From contig JAHQIY010000006.1 in NCBI GenBank assembly GCA_019054805.1, positions 992,001 to 1,056,000 on the forward strand: a stretch of 64,000 nucleotides of DNA, read 5' to 3'. Below, piece after piece: positions 39,241-50,200 of this stretch. This DNA is from Brachionus manjavacas (lineage: Eukaryota; Rotifera; Eurotatoria; Ploima; Brachionidae). The notes under the pieces were generated by a model, which had not been told where the DNA came from, searched no databases, and worked only from the letters and a program-made list of their open reading frames with translations. The translations under genes and the position numbers were made by a program. How positions within the stretch are numbered: position 1 is the first letter of the stretch; each line of letters begins with the position of its first letter.

Positions 39241-40665
39241 ATGCCCCTTTAGCTCTCTTTTAGCTTTACTTATATTACTTAAAAGTAAAGATAATTCTAA
39301 ATTAAAATGGTTAGTCAAAAGTTGAGATACTGACAAAATATTATTTTATAAATTCAAAAAACTACTAAATTTTTACCATTTAATTAGTTCAAGAAAAAAT
39401 TAATAAAATAATCAATCTAGGATCATTGAAAATCTAATAAAGTAATTAATTTTCATTAAATAATAATCAGGCCGAGTCCAAACTCAGTTTCTTTCGAGTC
39501 TCTAAATAAAAGATAATGTTTCAACAAAAAAATTCATTATTAAAAATCATGAAATATCAGCTATATTTAATTAGGCTTTCAAATAATACATTCCTTTTTT
39601 GGTTTTAAATAACTCTCCGAAATTGTCATAATTTTGACAACGACTAATCAATACTTGATAACTTTAGTCTCAATTTAAATCTTGATATGCAGGATTAAAA
39701 AAATACTCAATTTATTAAATAAGAAAAAAGCCTAAAAAAATTTTGGTCAAAAAGTTTCTATCTTAATTATGATGATTAAAATGCAAAGTGACAAAAAAAG
39801 CCCGAAAATCGATAGATATTGGAAAATATATTAACAAAAGATATTAGGATCTATATTGTAATGATAAAGCTTAACTAAATAATGCCTTGAGGAATAAAAG
39901 GACTTTTTAATTATTTTTTTCTACGCGGTAGTTAGAAAAATAAAAAAGCTAAATTGTGCCTTTGTTTTAATTATGCCTCACGTCTGCGATAGCTTGGGCT
40001 AAACAACAATTGATTTTTAATTAAACATTAAATGAATGCATAAAAATGCAAATAAACCATTTAGACATTTTATTAAAAGAATAAGTTTTTATTTGCCAGT
40101 AGTTTGAGGCGACACTAGAGTGGTATGCCTTGAGATTTAGAGTCCTACAATAGATAAAAATAAAATAAAAGCTAGAGAATTAACATGATTTATTGATTTA
40201 TGCTGCAATTGGAATTTCAAAATAAAGCTGATTTCAAGCATAGCTTCCGCTAAGATATGACAGCAAAAAATTCAAAATTAATAACTTTTGATACTAGCTA
40301 AGCATTTTTCTTATTTACTTTGAGGCTTTTTTTAGGATAATTTGCTTTGCTTCTTATTGAAATTGACATTGAAAGTTTTGGAAATCATCTCATTTTAGCA
40401 AACATTTTTTGGAATGACAATTTTTAGATTAAAATTGTATTTATGTGTTTTTTGTGAAACATTATTTGATAATTAAATTAGGCATCATTTGAATTAATGA
40501 ATAATTTTCCACTAAAGCACCATACCACTATTCCCTAGAGCTAGATTGAGCATGTCAATAGGACATTAAAAATAAAAATAAACGAACGCTGTTTTGATTT
40601 AGCACAATTCTACCAACATTTAAAATAGCTTTTAATAAAAGAAATGAAAAGATTAAAATTGGTGC
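39241..40665. other. AT-rich region without genes
   Basis: No readable ORF or recognised repeat. Confidence 0.4.
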
Positions 40666-40669
40666 AAAA

Positions 40670-40992
40670 GATACAGATCGTCAACGACAGCGAAGTTCAA
40701 AGAAGGTTTAGACAACTTTATAAAAGCAAATCGAAACATTTTTAATCCCTAGCTAATTAAAAGTCAGCTTATACTTCTACTTTTATTTTATACCAACGCC
40801 TTTATTGTTGTTGATTTTTTTTTTATTTTTTTTAACATATTTTAAAATTTAAAACAAATCATACAATAATTTTATTAGACTTTTTATCCCAAATAGTCTG
40901 TATTCTGTGATAAAATGCTGTCAATAGTGCGTAATGTGAATTAGGCACTCCGTCAGGTAACTGATAGTAGCGTACTACTACTACTACTAAAA
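40670..40992 (+). mobile_element. LINE 3' end with (TAC)n tail
   Basis: The reading FKEGLDNFIKANRNIFNP fits the very end of a LINE C-terminal domain. About 230 bases on, the sequence ends GTAGCGTACTACTACTACTA, the same tail type as LINE-A at 373-385. Confidence 0.5.
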
Positions 40993-41021
40993 TTTTGACT
41001 TTGGTTCTACAAAGATCCTGC

Positions 41022-41440
41022 AAATTGAAGTTCATGATCAGATGGAAATTTCAAATCAAAATTTTTGGTTTTCAATTAAAAAAAAAGTCATTTTTTATCA
41101 ATTTTTTGAATAAAAAATGACAAAACTTTTAAGCATGATTTGTTTAGTCTTTAATTAAGAAGAAAATTATACTTTTTTTTTCTAAAGTAAAATAAAATCT
41201 AAATTTTGAAATTTTGCAATACAAAATTAAAATTTGTTTTGCTGTAATATATTTTAGTTAGAATTAAATGTCATTTGAAGCAATACAAAACAAACTTGGA
41301 TTTTTAATTTATCTTTAAAATTTTCAAATCAATATTTTAGTTAAAATGGTTTAAAGATCAATTAGAAAAAAAAGATTTATTTTTAAATTAAAATACTAAA
41401 CATTTTAGGTTTAATTAAAAAAAAAATTTAAAAAAGCTTT
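41022..41440. repeat. Inverted-repeat element, copy 2
   Basis: Reverse-oriented copy of 33627-34087. Begins TTGAAGTTCATGATCAGATG and shares TTTCAAATCAAAATTTTT and GCTGTAATATATTTTAGTTA-like blocks. Confidence 0.6.
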
Positions 41441-42009
41441 TTTCATTATTATACCATGAAAATAGTAAATTAGACCACAAATTTAATAGAAAAAACATAT
41501 TTTTAATATTATTAATCTAATTTTATTTATGTTGAACAAATATAATATGAATTTAACAAAATTTTTTTTTAACCATATTTCGATTACAATTACTATACTT
41601 TATATAAAAGTACCAAAAAAAACAAAATTAATTAACAAAAAAAAAATATTCACAAAATAAAAGTATTTTGTCACATCTTTTACATTTCTTGATGTTGTCG
41701 GTATCAATATTATCAATATTTGGTATCTAATGTATTCTTAAGTATTCTTTTTGGTGTACGTAAAACTCTAAACTATTGATCTGGAAATTCTTGATATTTA
41801 AATTCACCAACATACACTTTATCTTCATCGCTTGGAATTTCTTTATATTGTTTAGCCCAATTAAAAAAAAAATTCATTTTTGGTTGATCTCTACCTTTTT
41901 TTTTGAGAATTTTTTTTAAATACTGTTCAATGTTGTTTTTTCGGTGGCTTAAATCCGTATTTTATTAAAACCTTGATTATTCCTTCAGACTTAATGCATA
42001 AACCTTCAA

Positions 42010-42275
42010 GTTCAACTACAGAAATATATTGTTACATGTTAGATGCGACACATGTTTACATAGTTGAAACTTGAGGAAAAATTGTGGAAATAGAAATGTA
42101 GCAATTACACAGCGGTGTTGGGTATTCAATATATATTGATTCGAAGCCTTCTTTGTATTCCTCCACTAGTCTAAAAATCAATGGAATAGAATGACTCAGT
42201 CCTGACCCAACATATCTCTCACTCAGCTCAAAAAGTCGATTCGAGACTGTTAGCAATTTAAGTTTATTAGAAGTA
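42010..42275 (-). mobile_element. LINE-B C-terminal fragment, minus
   Basis: Encodes SNRLFELSERYVGSGLSHSI and CNCYISISTIFPQ, followed by a 3' UTR with TGTTACATGT. It abuts a plus-oriented LINE-B piece at 42276 that contains the same C-terminal region, giving a head-to-head inverted pair. Confidence 0.75.
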
Positions 42276-42870
42276 CAAAAAAGAGAGTGATAATCTAAAC
42301 TTAAAAATTTATGGAAACAGAATAGTGAGCCAAAAAGAAATGAAGTTTCTTGGTATTAAATTTGATTCTAAATTAAATTTTAATATACTGGGTGACGATA
42401 TTAAGGGACGCTGCAACAAAAGGTTAAATATTATTAAGATATTGTCAAATAAAAAATGGGGTCTCACTCAAAACACACTAGGAAATTTATATAAATCTTT
42501 AGTCGGATCAATTTTAGACTATTCTTTTCTTTGCTTGAATTCATTTTCAGAAAATAATATCAATAAACTACAAGCAACTCAGAATCAGTCAAGTCTATCC
42601 TTAAGTTAAAATATGGTTCTGCCACTAACATCGTGTATCATGAAGCTTTTAATAAACTTAAGTTACTAACAGTCTCGAATCGACTTTTTGAGCTGAGTGA
42701 GAGATATGTTGGGTCAGGACTGAGTCATTCTATTTCATTGATTTTTAGACTAGTGGAGGAATACAAAGAAGGCTTCGAATCAATATATATTGAATACTCA
42801 ACACCGCTGTGTAATTGCTACATTTCTTTTTCCACTATTTTTCCTCAAAACTTAATTTTTATTTAGTGAA
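42276..42870 (+). mobile_element. LINE-B RT thumb and C-terminus, plus
   Basis: Reads SQKEMKFLGIKFDSKLNFNI, KWGLTQNTLGNLYKSLVGSI and, after a frameshift at about 42608, KLKLLTVSNRLFELSERYVG to CNCYISFSTIF. The C-terminal part is nearly identical to the minus fragment at 42056-42256. Confidence 0.78.
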
Positions 42871-43783
42871 AATAAAAATTTGGCTAAAAAAAGTATCTGG
42901 CAAAAATTTTATCTTCTAATGAATTCAATTCTTTTTGAACCAATTCTTCATCTTTCATGTAAAATACGCAAACTATAATTTTTACATTTTTTAAATTTGC
43001 TTATTTTCGGTCAAGTATTAGGATTTGAATCAGTTTTTTAAAGATTTGTATACTTTTTATTAATATGTTATAACTCATCGATTGATTTTGAAGATAAATT
43101 CAAAAGGCGTGTATTTAACCTTCTGCCAAAAAAAAATAAATAATGACTAAATTAATTAATGTACTGACAACTTAATTATTATATGAAACATAAAATAAAT
43201 AACTGACAAAAAAAATTATTAAAAGACTAATTTAATTAAAGAAGACGAATTAAATTAAATCAAATTAAACATTGACAATTTTCAAAAAATATCATAAATA
43301 TGACTCTAAAATTTTTGCTTAATCATTATTCAATAAATGTCTTTTAAACTCTATTTACATTTTTTTGATTGTTAACTCTAATTTAATTTTTTTTATATAT
43401 TTTAAATTTTTTTTCTTATTTAGCTCAGTACAGAAAACATGTATAGAAGTGCTATGATACTTGGTTCTAAAGTAAAACTACGTAATTTGTCGTCATTTTA
43501 CGAAATATAACGTTAATTGACCAATTTTTATGTAAAAACTTGTTAAACATAAAATATTTCTTAATAAAAAATTTTTAACTTTCAAAACGTAGAAAATAAT
43601 TTACAGAACTTTACGTAAAAATTCGTTTAGAGAAATTTTTTTGAGTAAAAAATTGTAAAATTAAGTAAAAAACGTTAAAAAAAGCTAAAATTATATTCTA
43701 ACTTTCAATAATTTCTTTTTAATGTTCAGATTACTCTACGTCGCTTTTTATTATAATTTCGATTACCTAAACAATTTAAAATT

Positions 43784-44200
43784 TATTATTATTATTATTA
43801 TTATTAAATAATCTGCGACGGGTTACCCCGCGGAGCTTAGAACTATTGTGTTTAGCTATGGCAGATGTACTGTTGGTTTTGATATGTTCAGTTGATAGGT
43901 GTGTGTCCAACGTGTTCTTAAATCCATTTATTGCTGATTTACTTTTCAATTTAATTGGCAGATCGTTCCAATGTGGAGTAACTTGATTTGTGAAGAAAAA
44001 GGTGTCTGTTTGAACACGATTTCACGAGTTGTTTATTGAGTTTGTTGTTGTTTCTTGTTGAGCCAGCTGGACCAGTTGAAAACGAGTTTGGAACCAATCT
44101 ATGCTATTAAGATCATTTTCAAATTTAAAATACTGAATCAAATCACCTCTGAGGCGCCTATCTTCAAGAGTTGTTAAGCCAAATAATATAATTATAACTA
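43784..44200 (-). mobile_element. LINE-G C-terminal domain with (ATT)n tail
   Basis: Minus reading LTTLEDRRLRGDLIQYFKFE, FFFTNQVTPHWNDLPIKLKS and AINGFKNTLDTHLST, the classic C-terminus of CR1/jockey LINEs, with one frameshift in the middle. The 3' UTR ends with (TAAT/ATT)n at 43784-43806. Confidence 0.8.
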
Positions 44201-44223
44201 TTTATATAATTTCAAGGTTAATA

Positions 44224-44243
44224 AACAGGCTAGTGCCCATGCC
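44224..44243 (-). repeat. Short LINE 3' motif GGGCACTAGCCTG
   Basis: CAGGCTAGTGCCC on plus (AACAGGCTAGTGCCCATG). A related form, CAGGCTAGCGCCC, occurs at 60585-60597 next to an AAATAAT-rich tail, so it is likely a LINE 3' end word. Confidence 0.4.
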
Positions 44244-44362
44244 TCATGAGACCGATTAACATTTCATTTATTTAATTGATTATTAAAATTTTATATATAT
44301 ATATTAAAAGTATAAAAAATAAAAATATTTATAAAAATTAAAAAGAGTTATTGATTTAATAG

Positions 44363-44905
44363 TCATTTGAAAAAATTTAACAACAAGCTATTTAAGTTAA
44401 ATAATTCAAATTTAGAAACAAAATCTGTGTAAATTAAATTTATGTTATTGAAAATTGAAAGCTTAAATGTTGAAAACTTCAACATTGATCTCTTGATCAC
44501 AAAGCAATTTATTAATCTTGAATAAAAATGTTCAAATGTTTTTTCTCCACTTTTTGATTTGGCCATTGGTTCAATAAGGTTATTGTTGTTCCTTAAAATA
44601 TAATTCAAATTTCTTGAGTCATTTTTCTTTAATTTTTCTTTTAAATTTACTGGAGAATTGAAATATAATAGACATTTAAAAGAGAAAGTTAGCATTCTTT
44701 CAAAAATTTGATGTTGGAATGAATAAAGACCATACTTTTCTAAAGCGTTATTTATTTCATTAAAGCTGTTCGCTTCAAGCTTGACATTTAAAATTTTTAT
44801 GATAGAGATATAATAACTCTTAGCTAATTTATTTATTGCTTCTTTTGAAAAATAGCATAAAAGCGTAGAGCAATAGTCAAAATATGAGAGGATAAAGGTC
44901 AATGG
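44363..44905 (-). mobile_element. LINE-H C-terminal ORF
   Basis: 179-residue open frame reading SYFDYCSTLLCYFSKEAINK (the DYCS motif found after the RT thumb in several LINE lineages), then [11 protein letters not shown] and a Lys-rich C-terminus. It joins abruptly to LINE-E RT at 44905. A second copy, about 97% identical over 430 bp, is at 48605-49045. Confidence 0.65.
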
Positions 44906-46400
44906 TCTTGATGGACTTTTTTGTTGCCTAAGTGCATGACTTTACATTTACTTAAGTTCAAATCCATCTTCCAGTCTTTTGTCCAGTTGAGTATCGCGTT
45001 GATATTTGCTTGAAATTCTTCTCGATCTTTAAGGTTTCTAATTACACTTATTAGTTTGCTATCTTCAGCAAAAAGTTTACAAAGAACCGATAATCCTTTT
45101 GGAAGATCATTTATGAAAATGATGAATAAAAATGGACCTAAGACTGATCCTTAAGGTAAGCCACTTAAGACGTTACTTAGTCGAAGACTTTTAAAAAGTC
45201 GATGAATAGGATGTCTACTGCAAACCCTCGATTAATACATTCGGTAATAAGGTCCAGTGATTCCAAGAGTTTAGTAATATAAGATTTGAGCTTCACAAAA
45301 CCGTGCTGATGACTAGTAATTAAGTTTTCATTTTCCAAAAACTTGACCATGGAATTTTTATCATTTTTTCCATTATTTTACAAGTAATTGATGTCAAAGA
45401 AAAAGACCTATAATTTGATGCTAAGTTTTTTGAATATTGGTGTAATGTTCGTATGACGCCAAACAGCTGGGAGTTCTGAACTATTAGAGGACTTTTTAAA
45501 AATCATGAATGTCGGGATCGCGAAACTCAAGGCACATTCGTTTAACAACACCGGACTAACTCCGTCAACACCAACTGATTTATTTTTATCTACATTTTTT
45601 AACTTTTCGTTAACTCAAAAATCATTAAAAATAACATCACTAACCTCACATGTATTTTTGGGACATGGTTGAATCGTCTTGACATAGTCGGTTAAGTTAG
45701 TTTTTTTGTAAACAAGAATTGATCACTCAATATCCCAACTATATCACCTTTATCAGTTTTTGTTTGGCCGTTGTGGTCTAATAACGACTTTATCTGATCT
45801 TTACAAACCGTTTGTTTATTAATAAACAAAAATAGTAGCTTCGGATTTTTTTTGGAGTCTTTGGCAAGCTTAAATTCAAAAAAGCTTTTCGATTTTTTGA
45901 TCTCTTTTCTTAGACTTTTACACAATATGTTTTATTCTTTTTTGTTCTCAGTATTATTTGAGCTAGCTCTTAATTTGTTCAAAAGCTTATATTTTCTACG
46001 ACAAAGTGACTTTAACTGCTTATTGATCCACTCGGGTCTTTTTTTTACATCCGGGCGTATAGATTTGAATTTCGGAATAAGTTGCTCAACATTTGGTTGT
46101 AAATCTCGATGAATCGTGTGTACATTTCCTCGACGCTTAAGTTTTAACATTCTTTGTTCCAATCATAACTATTCAGTTTGTCACTGAATTCAGTAAAGTT
46201 ACAGTTAAAGTTATAATTTAACTTTTCATTAGAGTTTTCTTCATTTGGTGTCGAACTGGGAACCAAAAATTCCCAGTTCAGGTTGTTGTGTTAGCTATTC
46301 TTCTTGGATAAACTAAGTTGGGGTCCCGTATTGACAATAAATATACGATTAGCATTGTCGGTGATGATTAGGTCTAGGATATTTTTTTGAAAATTTGATT
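44906..46400 (-). mobile_element. LINE-E remnant (endonuclease end, linker, RT)
   Basis: Minus order: endonuclease end ILDLIITDNANRI with NNLNWEFLVPSSTPNE near 46200-46390, linker PEWINKQLKSLCRRKYKLLN (46000-46060) and KSLLDHNGQTKTDKGD (45720-45790). Then the RT follows: LFIDFLKSL, GSVLGPFLFIIFINDLPKGL, and an altered catalytic box FAED, then WKMDLNLSKCKVMHLGN. An internal deletion joins block A to block B, and stops (for instance in LP*GSVLG) inactivate it. Confidence 0.78.
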
Positions 46401-46404
46401 CTTA

Positions 46405-46475
46405 GACCGATTAGTCAAGTCAAATGACTTGACTTTATGATTTTTAATTGAATAAGAGTTCAATTAAAAATCTGC
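46405..46475. repeat. Two adjacent hairpins
   Basis: AGTCAAGTCA-AA-TGACTTGACT is a perfect 10-bp stem. Directly after it, ATTTTTAATTGAA ... TTCAATTAAAAAT forms a 13-bp stem. It is probably a MITE centre at the 5' edge of LINE-E. Confidence 0.55.
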
Positions 46476-46542
46476 ATTTTTTTTTATTAGATTAATTAAC
46501 TAATTTAAAACTTAAATTAAAAAATTCCCGCTAAAGTTTGAT

Positions 46543-46800
46543 ATGGTCATGTTTTGTGTTTGGTTAGATCAGAAGATTATCAACAATTATGAGCTACTGC
46601 AAATCCAAGCAAACGTTTATTCACAACAACTGATTCGTTTGAGCCATTTTTGGAAAAAAAACGAACTCACAGAAGAAATCCAAAGACACAACAGTCAATA
46701 TTTAACCTCAAAACCAGCCAGCTTATTCGAGCTAAGAATATTCTTCAAGAAAGATGGGAGAAAGGTACGAAGAATATTATTTTTTAAAATTACATATATT
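46543..46800 (+). CDS. Hypothetical exon or small ORF
   Basis: Open reading frame with less biased composition than its surroundings: LDQKIINNYELLQIQANVYS, QQLIRLSHFWKKNELTEEIQ and SKPASLFELRIFFKKDGRK. GTTTGGTTAG at 46559-46568 could be an acceptor and AAAG|GTACGA near 46764 a donor, so it may be an exon of an unknown plus-strand gene converging on the Piccolo-like gene. It contains no recognised domain and could also be transposon-derived. Confidence 0.3.
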
Positions 46801-47204
46801 ACGTATAAGAATTTTTTCAGGGTAATCTTAGTAAGTAAGCTTCCGGGTTCTACCAGAGCGGTCTCTGTCAGTTAAAGTATAGTTTTCTTCAAAAAAATTT
46901 TTCGTATAAGAGACATTTTTAGAAATTTGTTCAAAAGCTTGCCAATTTCATTTTGATTTTTCTCTCAACTTTTTAGAAGGCATTTCATTAGACTTGTTAC
47001 CTTTTTTTCCCATTACCTTGGTAATAGTAAGATTTTTGGTTTGAGTTATTTGTAAAACTAATTAGAAAGTAAAATTTTTTATTAATAAAAATAATAATTT
47101 CTTCTTTAGAATTCAAATTAAGTAAAATGTTTTTTTGATTCTTTATCAATTATGGTATCATTAAAAAAAATTTAAACAAATATTTTGGAAGAATAAATTG
47201 TTTT

Positions 47205-47296
47205 TTAATTTCTTTTTGTTTTGAATGATTTACGTTTAAAACTTGAAGACGCTGATTTGGTTTCTTTCGATTTACGCCATTCCTGAACGCTATTAT
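47205..47296 (-). CDS. PCLO-like: Piccolo-like terminal exon
   Basis: After a 112-bp intron (47297-47408; acceptor CAACTTAG): [30 protein letters not shown], stop at 47205-47207. DNSVQEW aligns with the last C2 strand (LDNTPRWYPL in Piccolo). The basic tail of about 20 residues is species-specific. An alternative splice continuing to a second C2 cannot be excluded. Confidence 0.75.
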
Positions 47297-50200
47297 CTAA
47301 GTTGAGTGTTGTATTTTTTATTTTATACCAAGTTGGTTTATCATTCAATACCGACGAATCTATTTAAATTCTTTATCAAGACAAAAAATATGATATGTCA
47401 AAGTATACCACTGAGGTCTATTTTTACAATCCCTAAAAAGTCATTTGATTTAAACCTGTCCCAATCCCAAATAGTAAATTCTAATGTTTTGTATTTGAGT
47501 TCTTCGCGATGAACATTTGGGTAAATTACAGTGCAGTTCCATTCGGGATTTAGATTTTTTAACACGTGTTTTGTCCTCCTTTTGTTCTCTTGTCTTTATT
47601 TTAAAGAAAAAGATTAAATTTTGATAAATAAAAGTTTTGCGACGAGACGGTGAATTCACCTGTTTGTTGCGGAAAAATGGCAAATTTACGTTACCATTTT
47701 GCATTTTTCATAATAAAAAGTTCTAAATATTGACATTGATGGTAAACTCACAAAAATTATAAATTTTAAAATTAATTTTTTTCAATAGTTCAATTTCATA
47801 GAATATTTACACTTTTTATACCCTTTCTTTAAGTCTAATTAACTGTATAAGCCATGTTCATTTTTTTATTTTGATCAGCTTTTTCTTTGAAATTATTTAA
47901 TTCTAAATTACAAATTTCAGAATTTATTTTTTCTAGATCTGTATCTAAATTCCCAAATTAATCTCTCAGTCATTTAAAGATGATTGTGATGATGATAAAC
48001 GTCTTTATTTAAATAAAAAACGGGTGACAACTTAAAACGTAATAAATTTAAAGACTTGTTTTAACCGTTTATGTCAGAAAAAAATAAGGAATGTAAAAGA
48101 AAATTAAGGGTATGGTGAATGGACAGAAACAAACAATACCAATCAAGCAACTTACCTGGATATTTTTTTTATCTTTCTTCAGATCATCTTTATTTTTTTT
48201 TATTTAAACTTTAAATATTTTGTCTCGATAAAGTAAATTATTTTTTATATTTTGTATTTTCATATCATCAGGGTCGATGATGGCTTAACCCGGGGGATCT
48301 GTTACCCACATTTTAAGCACTCACTTACTTGATGATCAACTCGTGTTTAAATCATATATATAGAATACGTGACTTTATTAATGTTATTAATATGTTATTA
48401 ATTAACACGCCTCGCAATACTTCTAGAATCAGAATGGAATTCTATTCTGGAAGATTCATTATTCCTAACGAGATACAGGTGTCAACGCTATATATAAGAA
48501 ACGAACACAATCATTTTAAGAAGACATTATATTATTATATTATATTACTTTATATTTATATTATTGCAATAAACTATTAAACAACTATCCTTGTTATTAT
48601 TCCAGTAACATATTTAAGTTAAATAATTCAAATTTAGAAACAAAATCTGTGTAAATTAAATTTAGGTTATTGAAAATTGAAAGCTTAAATGTTGATAACT
48701 TCAACATTGATCTCTTGATCTCAAAGCAATTTATTAATCTTGAATAAAAATGTTCAAATGTTTTTTCTCCACTTTTTGATTTGGCCATTGGTTCAATAAG
48801 GTTATTGTTGTTCCTTAAAATATAATTCAAATTTCTTGAGTCATTTTTCTTTAATTATTCTTTTAAATTTACTGGAGAATTGAAATATAATAGAGATTTA
48901 AAAGAGAAAGTTAGCATTCTTTCAAAAATTTGATGTTGGAATGAATAAAGACCATACTTTTCTAAAGCGTTATTTATTTCATTAAAGCTGTTCGCTTCAA
49001 GCTTGACATTTAAAATTTTTATGATAGAGATATAATAATCTTAGCATTTGAGTTCTTTTTTGAGTATCATTTGCAATGCTATTTTAATTTTTTTAAATCT
49101 CTTTCCATATACTTGTAGTTAATTTAATTTTAAATACGAAAAAAAAATTATTCCATTTGAAGTAAAAATGACCAAAATAAATTCATCTAAAGAAGAGGCC
49201 CTAAGAATTTGCGTGTACGCATTTTTTAACGAAAATAGATCACTTGAAAAGATATTCACTGTGAGGCATTTTATGGCAGAAAAAATTCCAAGGAGTACTT
49301 TTAACCGAATTTTAAAACGTAGTGAATATTTTTGACCCGAAAGGAAACAAGGATCTGGTCAAACACCGAAAAAAATGACTAAAGTACAACTCACAAGCTA
49401 AAAAAGGCTTTTGATCACAAAGACAACATTAGTAAGCGTCAAGCAGCCAAAAAGTTTGATATAAGCCAGCAAATGGTCTCAAAATTATTGAAGAAGCATC
49501 AAATAACACCTAGAAAAAATATTAAAATCCCTTACCGAACCGAAACGCGAAAAAAAAGAAGCTAGAGTTAAATTTAAAAATTTGTATTTAAAAAAGCCGT
49601 ATATTTCCTGGATTTTAGACGATCTTATTTGACTCTCAGTCATGGTAAAATCAATGAAAATGATACATTTTACTCAAGTAACATTGCTGCAACACCAGCA
49701 AGTACAAAATATACCCCAGTTAAGAAATTTGAGCAGAAATTACTTGTTTGGTTGGTCATTTCTGAGAGGGATATTTCGGCGCCATTCATACGAAAAAGTG
49801 GACTTGCAGTCAACAAAACTGTCTATTTAGACTTTATAAAGCGTGGAGTAATTCCGTTTATTAAAAAGCACCAATCAGACGACAAATTTAAGTTCTAGAC
49901 CGACTTGGCGAGCTCTCATAATGCCAATTCAGTGGTCAACTACTTGATTGACCAAAATATCAAATTTGTGCAAAAATGCGAAAACCCTGCAAATGTGCCA
50001 GAAGTATGACCAATTGAAGATTTTTGGTCCATTTTAAAGTGGAAAGTGTGTGAGAATGGCTGGAGAGCAAAAAACTTAGATGACTAAGGAATAAAATACG
50101 ACTTTGTACAAGAAATATGGACCAAAATCTCGTACAGGACCTTTTCGCCTCTACATCCAAACGACTCAAAAATATTCGAAGAATTGGACTTGATGAAAAA

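Noticed and set aside
44363..44902. LINE-H frame as a host gene
   Set aside because: The DYCS motif and a second copy at 48605-49045 mark it as a LINE C-terminus.
47450..47704. Minus-strand 84-residue frame overlapping the C2 exon
   Set aside because: It is in a different register from the C2 reading; the KRRTKHV / NPEWN register is clearly the coding one.
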